A DNA stretch of 7,630 bases. Origin: Flavobacterium sp. (GTDB taxonomy: Bacteria > Bacteroidota > Bacteroidia > Flavobacteriales > Flavobacteriaceae). The notes beneath the pieces are model-generated. The model ran no database searches, was not told the origin of the DNA, and saw nothing but the letters and a program-made list of their open reading frames with translations. Of the stretch, positions 1-5,736 are shown piece after piece. The stretch spans positions 1 through 7,630 of the forward strand of contig JANJWE010000187.1 in the NCBI GenBank assembly GCA_024709705.1, read 5' to 3'. Position 1 is the first letter of the stretch. The number at the start of each line of letters is the position of its first letter. A program made the position numbers and the translations under genes.

Positions 1-1227
1 GTACAACCCAAAGAAACTTTATTTGGAATAGCCAAAAAATCCGGAATTACTGTAGAGCAATTACTATCAAAAAATCCAAATTTATCTGAAGGCTTAAAAG
101 CGGGTTCAATTATCAAAGTTCCTTCAAATACTGAAAGCCATGTTCAGCCTTTGGTTGCCAAAACATCTTCAAAAACAAATTCATATTCAGATTTACTTTC
201 AAAATCAAAACCAAGCGTTTCTAAAACAATTACCTTTATTTTATCAAAACAAACTACAAACACTCCTGATTTTGAAACCTATGTAAAAAATTCAAATTCT
301 ACTGATTCTGAAATAGAGTTTTATAAAGGTGCTTTATACGCCATAGATTCTCTTAGGAAGCTTAATTTTGAAATAAATATAGATTTTCAAGATGTTTCAC
401 AGATAACAATTCCATCAAAAAAAGAGAATAAGACTTTTAATTCAAACATTGTTTTTAACTTTTCTGATGCGAATGTCCCCCAATTTGTTATAGATTTTTG
501 TCTGAAAAATAATGTGCCGATGGTAACTCGAACAACGAAAGAAAATGAAAAAGGAAGAGGAAATTTTGTAGCCCTCCCCGGCCAGGAAGAAATGAATCGA
601 GTTATGTTTGATTTTTTAAATACCGAAAATGCAAATATCATAGTTGTAAATGAATTTGAAAGTTCATTAAATCCCTTAAATGGAGTAGCAAATTTTTCAA
701 ATCTTCAAATGATTCAAACCAGTGATAAGGGTATTTTGGATACCGATTTAGTAAGGTCTAAATTATCCAAAAATTTAAAAAATTATGTTGTGTTAAATTC
801 AGAAAGAGTAGGTACTGTATTAAATACCACCACTTTTTTACTGCAAGAATCCACGGTTTACCCATTACAATTGGTGCTTCTACAACCAATAGATCAATTT
901 TTAAATGAAAATTATTCGGCAAACCGATTCAAAGCTTTAAATACTTTATATCCTGTTGTAAATCAATCGAATCCAGAGGAAATTAAAGGATTTCAAAACC
1001 AATATTTCAAGAAACATAAAACAACAGCCAATGTCAATTTTATTGCAGGATTTGATGTTACATATGACGCCTTAATTCGGTTGTATCAAGATTTATCGTT
1101 TGAAACTGTAATTAAAGATTATCAAACCAAGGGTCTGATGTATCAATTTTGGTTTAAGAAAAACAACAATTTAAATTATTCGAATCATGGAGTAAAAATT
1201 GAACAATTTTCTACTTCTACAGATTAA
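1..1227 (+). CDS. LysM domain protein with type 1 periplasmic-binding-protein-like domain (5' truncated)
   Basis: The reading frame is open from base 1, so the true start lies upstream; 408 codons remain. Residues 1-42 form a LysM domain (ETLFGIAKKSGITVEQLL, then NPNL, then a GLKAGSIIKVP end), a fold that binds the glycan of peptidoglycan. A Ser/Lys/Thr-rich linker follows to about residue 75. Residues 76-400 look like the ligand-binding fold of type 1 periplasmic binding proteins: a segment with FYKGALYAIDSL near residue 107, alternating hydrophobic strands such as ANIIVVNEF, and GFDVTYDALIRLYQD near residue 350, which is typical of the end of LivK-like proteins. The ORF can also be opened at a TTG at 151, but that would discard the LysM domain, which is in the same frame. 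A periplasmic, wall-bound role is inferred from the domains; the signal peptide is outside the window. The ligand is unknown, and nothing here shows a partner transporter. The next gene starts 28 bases downstream. Confidence 0.8.
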   Translation, partial: VQPKETLFGIAKKSGITVEQLLSKNPNLSEGLKAGSIIKVPSNTESHVQPLVAKTSSKTNSYSDLLSKSKPSVSKTITFILSKQTTNTPDFETYVKNSNSTDSEIEFYKGALYAIDSLRKLNFEINIDFQDVSQITIPSKKENKTFNSNIVFNFSDANVPQFVIDFCLKNNVPMVTRTTKENEKGRGNFVALPGQEEMNRVMFDFLNTENANIIVVNEFESSLNPLNGVANFSNLQMIQTSDKGILDTDLVRSKLSKNLKNYVVLNSERVGTVLNTTTFLLQESTVYPLQLVLLQPIDQFLNENYSANRFKALNTLYPVVNQSNPEEIKGFQNQYFKKHKTTANVNFIAGFDVTYDALIRLYQDLSFETVIKDYQTKGLMYQFWFKKNNNLNYSNHGVKIEQFSTSTD

Positions 1228-1255
1228 TAACACTATTAATAGATTTTCCAAATTT

Positions 1256-4200
1256 ATGGAATCACAAATTGCAGATATAAAAAACATAATTTCGCTACGT
1301 ACACTTAAAAAAATTCTTTTTTTAGGAATCTTTTTCTCTACATTTATTGGTATTGCCCAATGCCCCACTGTAACGAATACTTCACAATCATTTTGCGATA
1401 TACAATCTCCAACGGTTTCCAATTTGCAGGCCATTAATAATGGGGGAGGGATTCGTTGGTTTGCAACAGAAACGTCTACAGTTCCTCTTTTACCCTCAGC
1501 AGGTTTGGTAAATGGCGAAGATTATTTTGCAGATTCTAATGGAGGAAATTGTGGTACTCGTGTACGGGTAGTTGTTACCATATATGGCCCACCAAGCGGA
1601 CTCAATTTTCAAGGACGTTGTGTCGATTTCCCGGAACAAGCTACTGTAGCCACTTTGGTAGCAAGTGGAAATAATGTTCAATGGTATAATGTTCCAAATG
1701 GAGGTACTCCGCTTCCGCTTTCTACAGTTTTAGTGCCCAATACCATTTATTATGCCAATCAGGAAAATCCAGATACCGGTTGTAGAACATCTCGATTGTC
1801 AGTTTTTGTCACTGTAGGTGTTGTACCTGTGCCTTTGGGACCAAAAGTGCAACTTTTTTGTGAAGATCCCTCTAATCCTCCAACAGTAGCCGATTTGGTA
1901 GCGACTGGAAATAATAATTGGTACTCAACTTCTACCTCTGCATTACCTTTAGAATTAGACACTCCTTTAATTGATGGACAGTTTTATTATGCTACAACCG
2001 TTGATCCGCCTTGTGAAAGTGAAGAAAGACTTGAAGTTTTGGTCACTATTCAACCTAGAAATAATGCGGGAGGAAGTGCAATTGTTCAATTTTGTGAAAC
2101 AGAATTAATCACTTTGCCTAATATCAACTTAATCGATTATGTAACGGGTTCACCTTTTAATACAGGCGTTTGGTCTGGTCCTTTCACAACTTCAAATGGA
2201 AGTTCAGGTACATTAGATTTATCCTTAATACCACCTAATACTGGACCTTATGTTTTTACGTATACGGTTAATAGCTCTTCTGAATGTCCTTCTGAATCGT
2301 CCACCGTTACCGTTAGTTTGGTAAGTCCACCCAATGCTGGAAGCATTGGTACGTTAACGGTATGTGAGAGTGGAGCTTCGGTAGATTTATTTACGAGTTT
2401 ACAAGGCACCCCCGATGTAGGCGGGGTTTGGTCACCGGCCTTGGCAAGTGGCAGTGGTATATTCAATCCGAGTGTTGACCCACAAGGGGTTTACACCTAT
2501 ACCGTAAGTGGAACATCACCCTGTTTGGAACAAACCGCCACGGTAACCGTAACAGTAGTTGCAGAGCCTGATGCGGGTATTTCAAATAGTATTACTTTGT
2601 GTGATAATGGAGCCCCGGTAGATTTATTTACGAGTTTACAAGGCACCCCCGATGCAGGTGGGGTATGGTCACCGGCCTTGGCTAGTGGCAGTGGCATATT
2701 CAATCCGAGTGTTGACCCGCAAGGGGTTTACACCTATACGGTAAGTGGCACATCTCCTTGTACAAGTCAAAGCAGTACCGTTACCGTTAGTTTGGTAAGT
2801 CCACCCAATGCAGGAAGCAATGGTACGTTAACGGCATGTGAGAGTGGAGCTTCGGTAGATTTATTTACGAGTTTACAAGGCACCCCCGATGTAGGCGGGG
2901 TTTGGTCACCGGCCTTGGCTAGTGGCAGTGGTATATTCAATCCGAGTGTTGACCCACAAGGGGTTTACACCTATACGGTAAGTGGCACATCACCTTGTTT
3001 GGAACAAACCGCCACGGTAACCGTAACAGTAGTTGCAGAGCCTGATGCGGGTAATTTCACCGGAGAACAAACTTACTGTAGAAGCATTTCGAGTTTAGAT
3101 TTATTCCTTTTATTAGATGGATCACAACAGACCGGAGGTATTTGGACTAATAGTAATGGTGATACTGTACAAAACCCAGTAAGTTTTGACACTCTCATTT
3201 CAGGAGTAAATATATTTACATACACGGTTCAAAACCAATGCGGAAATGCAAATGAATCTGTTCAATTCATTTTGGAAGATGGGCCTCAATTAGTTTTAGA
3301 AGATATTTCAATAGTTTCACCTTTTTGCCAAGGTAATTCTGCTTTAGTAAGTGTGTTTAATTTACCCAATGGAAATTATACTATTACTTATAGTATATTC
3401 GGTGCCAATAATTCATCTGATCAAACCCTTTCTTTTACATCAAATGAAGGTGAAGCACAATTTACAATTGATGCATCATTGATTCCAAATTCAGGAATCT
3501 CTCAAGTTACTATTTTAACTCTAATTTCTGTTTCAAATGGATGTTCAACTTCATTTTCAGATTATAACATTTCATTTACAGTATTACCATTACCACAAAT
3601 TGATGCCACTTCTATTCAGATTCCTCAGGTATGTTTGGGTGAAAATGTCTTAGTAACAATATCTAATGCTACAGGGTTGGTAAACGGTGTTTATCAAATA
3701 GTTTATAGTATTCCGGGAGCAAGTCCGGTGACAGGAAGTGCTTCTGATATAGTAGTTGAAAATGGTCAAGCTAGTTTTACAATTCCGGGAACAATATTTA
3801 CAATTGCCGGAACTTATAATTTGTCAATTGTTTCAATAAATAATACTGCTTCAGGTTGTATTAATCTGAATGTTGGAGTTACAAAAGAATTTATAATTCT
3901 ACCTTTGCCTACCATTTCAGAAATTCAACCCGTTGCGTCTTCTGTGTGTTTAAATACTGAGGGTATTGTTACATTTTCAGGAGTTACTAATTTATCCAAC
4001 GGAACCTACGCTGTTACATATCAAATTTCGGGAGTGGTTAATGCAAATGTTCAGTCAGATGTACTTATTACAAATGGTAATGGTACTTTAAATATTCCCG
4101 CCAATTTATTAAATGCAACTGGACAAATTACTATAGCTATAGCCCAACTGAACTCTCAAACCCCCGGTGATTGTGGTATTTCTGGTTATACTTTTTTACC

Positions 4201-4768
4201 GGTTTCAATAGTTTTAGAAAATGTTCCAACTCCGGAAATTAATACTACTACTGTTGAATTTTGTGAAAGTGATGCAGCAACAGTTTCTAATTTGAATGAC
4301 CTAATTACTTCAAATGAAACTATAATTTGGTACGATTCAGCTTTGAATGGTAATGCTTTATCAAGTTCACACCCCTTAGAGAATGGAATGACTTATTATG
4401 CAAGTATTCGCAATAATTTGGGTTGTGAAAGTATAATTAGATTGGAAGTACCGGTAACGATTTCAGATTGCCAATTACCGGATATCGTAATACCGGATGG
4501 CTTTTCACCAAACGGAGATGGAATTAATGATGCTTTTGAAATTAAAAATATTCGAACGCTTTATCCCAATTACACTATAGAAATTTACAATCGTTATGGT
4601 GCTATCTTATATAAAGGAAATAAAGATAAACCCGATTGGGATGGTTCTTCTTCAAATGGAATTCAAATGGGAGGGAATCAGTTACCGGTGGGCGTTTATT
4701 TCTTTATATTGAATTTTAATGATAGCGTTCGAAAACCGTTACAAGGGAGATTGTATTTGAGTAGATAA
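1256..4768 (+). CDS. Large T9SS-secreted Ig/PKD-like repeat protein with gliding-motility-associated C-terminal domain
   Basis: This is a putative surface adhesin or structural protein of 1170 residues. The ATG at 1256 is preferred because it gives a clean signal peptide: basic LRTLKK, hydrophobic ILFLGIFFSTFIGI, and probable cleavage after IAQ at residue 35. The frame is open back to a TTG at 1199, but that start would overlap gene 1 and bury the signal. Residues 36-267 hold three Ig-like modules of the kind found in CHU_C proteins (WYN/WYS and YYA motifs). Residues 268-600 hold PKD-like modules, including three near-identical 79-residue units. About 600-680 is a diverged unit. Residues 682-987 hold three related modules of about 100 residues (NGNYTITYSI, NGVYQIVYSI, NGTYAVTYQI). 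Residues 988-1075 are another Ig-like module. Residues 1076-1170 are the type B T9SS sorting domain. No catalytic domain is seen. Its immediate neighbour is an SprF-like gene one base downstream. It resembles SprB in logic but is far shorter than SprB. The substrate or surface it binds cannot be told. Confidence 0.9.
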   Translation: MESQIADIKNIISLRTLKKILFLGIFFSTFIGIAQCPTVTNTSQSFCDIQSPTVSNLQAINNGGGIRWFATETSTVPLLPSAGLVNGEDYFADSNGGNCGTRVRVVVTIYGPPSGLNFQGRCVDFPEQATVATLVASGNNVQWYNVPNGGTPLPLSTVLVPNTIYYANQENPDTGCRTSRLSVFVTVGVVPVPLGPKVQLFCEDPSNPPTVADLVATGNNNWYSTSTSALPLELDTPLIDGQFYYATTVDPPCESEERLEVLVTIQPRNNAGGSAIVQFCETELITLPNINLIDYVTGSPFNTGVWSGPFTTSNGSSGTLDLSLIPPNTGPYVFTYTVNSSSECPSESSTVTVSLVSPPNAGSIGTLTVCESGASVDLFTSLQGTPDVGGVWSPALASGSGIFNPSVDPQGVYTYTVSGTSPCLEQTATVTVTVVAEPDAGISNSITLCDNGAPVDLFTSLQGTPDAGGVWSPALASGSGIFNPSVDPQGVYTYTVSGTSPCTSQSSTVTVSLVSPPNAGSNGTLTACESGASVDLFTSLQGTPDVGGVWSPALASGSGIFNPSVDPQGVYTYTVSGTSPCLEQTATVTVTVVAEPDAGNFTGEQTYCRSISSLDLFLLLDGSQQTGGIWTNSNGDTVQNPVSFDTLISGVNIFTYTVQNQCGNANESVQFILEDGPQLVLEDISIVSPFCQGNSALVSVFNLPNGNYTITYSIFGANNSSDQTLSFTSNEGEAQFTIDASLIPNSGISQVTILTLISVSNGCSTSFSDYNISFTVLPLPQIDATSIQIPQVCLGENVLVTISNATGLVNGVYQIVYSIPGASPVTGSASDIVVENGQASFTIPGTIFTIAGTYNLSIVSINNTASGCINLNVGVTKEFIILPLPTISEIQPVASSVCLNTEGIVTFSGVTNLSNGTYAVTYQISGVVNANVQSDVLITNGNGTLNIPANLLNATGQITIAIAQLNSQTPGDCGISGYTFLPVSIVLENVPTPEINTTTVEFCESDAATVSNLNDLITSNETIIWYDSALNGNALSSSHPLENGMTYYASIRNNLGCESIIRLEVPVTISDCQLPDIVIPDGFSPNGDGINDAFEIKNIRTLYPNYTIEIYNRYGAILYKGNKDKPDWDGSSSNGIQMGGNQLPVGVYFFILNFNDSVRKPLQGRLYLSR
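2303..2579 (+). repeat. Coding repeat copy 1 (long form, 277 bp)
   Basis: This tract runs from the TVTVSLVSPPNAG linker through the VDLFTSLQGTPD core to the VVAEPDAG tail. It matches 2777-3053 at 270 of 277 bases by direct comparison, at a distance of 474 bases (two 79-codon units). Of the seven differences, five are silent; the others change Ile to Asn and Val to Ala. The module carries a cysteine pair (CESG and SPC). Confidence 0.95.
2616..2761 (+). repeat. Coding repeat copy 2 (core only, 146 bp)
   Basis: This middle copy shares only the core, from SVDLF-type sequence (here PVDLF) to SGTSPC. It matches 2379-2524 at 136 of 146 bases and 2853-2998 at 140 of 146. Its leading segment (ISNSITLCDNGAP) differs from the leading segments of copies 1 and 3. 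The period is 237 bases, so the reading frame is kept. Confidence 0.93.
2777..3053 (+). repeat. Coding repeat copy 3 (long form, 277 bp)
   Basis: This is the partner of the tract at 2303-2579, with the same linker, core and tail; similarity stops abruptly at the Gly codon followed by NFTGEQ. In the 146-base core, at each of the ten positions where copies 1 and 2 differ, copy 3 carries one of their two bases (six as copy 1, four as copy 2). It has no private change there. Confidence 0.95.
4481..4765 (+). other. Type B T9SS C-terminal sorting domain (CHU_C / gliding motility-associated)
   Basis: Residues 1076-1170 of the large secreted protein show the full signature of this family. It opens with IPDGFSPNGDGINDAFEI, passes through YPNYTIEIYNRYGAILYKG and a WDG turn, then LPVGVYFFIL, and ends in GRLYLSR at the stop. 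In this family the domain directs transport across the outer membrane by the type IX secretion system. It differs from the type A (Por secretion) domain. It has no cysteine, unlike the modules before it. Confidence 0.93.
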
Positions 4769-4769
4769 T

Positions 4770-5726
4770 ATGTTACTAAAAATGAAAAACCAAATTAAAA
4801 TATATTTTGTGTTAATCTTGATAATCCAAACAAGATTTATTATGTTGGCACAACAAGACCCACATTATACCCAATACATGTATAATATGAGCGTTATCAA
4901 TCCCGCTTATGCTACAGATAATCCCGAGCAGTTTTCTTTTGGAGCTTTATACAGAGCACAATGGGTAGGTTCTGTTGGTGGCCCTACAACAGGTACCTTT
5001 TTTGGGCATACTGTTTTGGGTAAAAATGTTGAAACCGGACTCTCAATTGTACACGATGAAATTGGTGATGTGGTCAAACAAACTTCAACTTTTGTAGATT
5101 TTTCTTATACTATTCGATGGAATGAAAATTCAAAATTGGCTCTTGGAATAAAGGGTGGAGCCACTTTTTTTAGTACCAATTTCAATGGTTTTGTATATTC
5201 TGATGAATTGCCAGATCCCGCTTTTGCATCCAATTTAACCCGTACCTTTCCCAATATAGGTGTTGGTGCTTATTATTTTGGAGAAAATTATTATGTGGGT
5301 TTGTCAGCACCCAATCTTTTGGAAACCAAACATCTGGAGCGTCAGGATGGAATTATAGCAACTGGAGTAGAATCTATTCACTATTTCTTCACAGGTGGTT
5401 ATGTTTTCAATTTGAATTCGAATCTAAAATACAAGCCGGCTTTTATGGTTAAGGCGGTTGCCGGGGCCCCGATTTCTTTTGATTTTACTTCTAATTTTTT
5501 GATAAACGAAGTTTTCGAAATAGGAGCTGGGTATCGTTTTGGCGATGCTGTTTCAGGTTTAGTAAATTTCAAAATATCACCTGCTCTCCGAATTGGTTAT
5601 GCTTATGATTATACCGTAACAAATTTGGGTCGATTTAATACCGGTTCACATGAAATTATGGTTCTGTTCGATATCAATAAAACCAAAACGGGTCGTGGTT
5701 ATGATAAATCACCCAGATTTTTCTAA
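4770..5726 (+). CDS. PorP/SprF-family type IX secretion outer-membrane protein
   Basis: This 318-residue protein is a PorP/SprF-type outer-membrane beta-barrel. The N-terminal signal sequence ends near MLAQ (residue 28). The mature start has the family hallmark DPHYTQYMYNMSVINPAYA. The rest alternates short amphipathic strands and turns (FSFGALYRAQWVG, LALGIKGGATFF, NIGVGAYYFGENYYVGLS, FEIGAGYRFGD, LRIGYAYDYT). The C-terminus GSHEIMVLF...SPRFF ends in an aromatic residue, as expected for an outer-membrane barrel. Length is normal for the family. The ATG at 4770 lies one base after the upstream stop, so translation may be coupled. An in-frame ATG at 4782 (MKNQIK) has a better A-rich upstream stretch and is an equally good start. 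In Flavobacterium johnsoniae, SprF-like proteins are needed for secretion of their neighbouring type B cargo, so the natural partner here is the large protein encoded just upstream. Which of the many family members it equals cannot be told. Confidence 0.93.
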   Translation: MLLKMKNQIKIYFVLILIIQTRFIMLAQQDPHYTQYMYNMSVINPAYATDNPEQFSFGALYRAQWVGSVGGPTTGTFFGHTVLGKNVETGLSIVHDEIGDVVKQTSTFVDFSYTIRWNENSKLALGIKGGATFFSTNFNGFVYSDELPDPAFASNLTRTFPNIGVGAYYFGENYYVGLSAPNLLETKHLERQDGIIATGVESIHYFFTGGYVFNLNSNLKYKPAFMVKAVAGAPISFDFTSNFLINEVFEIGAGYRFGDAVSGLVNFKISPALRIGYAYDYTVTNLGRFNTGSHEIMVLFDINKTKTGRGYDKSPRFF

Positions 5727-5729
5727 GGA
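5725..5729 (+). promoter_or_regulatory. Possible ribosome binding site (AAGGA) deciding the start at 5737
   Basis: AAGGA overlaps the last two bases of the upstream TAA stop and sits seven bases before the ATG at 5737. Bacteroidota often lack Shine-Dalgarno sequences, so this one is a mild surprise. It supports the short start over the in-frame ATGs at 5650 and 5701, which lie inside the SprF-like gene. Confidence 0.5.
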
Positions 5730-5736
5730 TTTGATT

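Noticed and set aside
1223..1240. ATTAAT repeated with a six-base spacer at the gene 1/gene 2 junction, as a possible operator.
   Set aside because: ATTAAT is a short, self-complementary AT-rich word likely by chance in this composition, and half of it lies in the stop region of gene 1.
1199..1255. N-terminal extension of the large secreted protein from TTG at 1199.
   Set aside because: It would put 19 polar residues before a normal signal peptide and overlap gene 1; the ATG at 1256 explains the sequence better.
1355..1363. Cysteine directly after the signal peptide (IAQC) as a lipoprotein acylation site.
   Set aside because: Gln at position -1 does not fit the lipobox, which needs Gly, Ala or Ser there. 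A protein with a T9SS sorting domain is expected to be cut by signal peptidase I.
2405..2426. CCCCG ... CGGGG inverted repeat in repeat copies 1 and 3 as a hairpin or terminator.
   Set aside because: The stem is only five base pairs, lies deep inside a coding repeat, has no following T-run, and is explained by the Gly and Pro codons.
2248..2703. Two minus-strand open frames (2248-2466 and 2497-2703) with similar protein sequences, which could suggest a duplicated antisense gene.
   Set aside because: They resemble each other only because they are antisense readings of the near-identical plus-strand repeats. They have no start context, and the plus frame carries clear domains.
2303..3053. Regularly spaced direct repeats as a possible CRISPR array.
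   Set aside because: The units are 237 bp, coding and in frame, with no short repeat/spacer alternation and no cas genes.
5650..5736. Earlier starts (ATG at 5650 and 5701) for the OmpA-like gene.
   Set aside because: They overlap the SprF-like coding sequence and place a charged extension before the MKKQTL signal peptide; the AAGGA before 5737 supports the shorter form.
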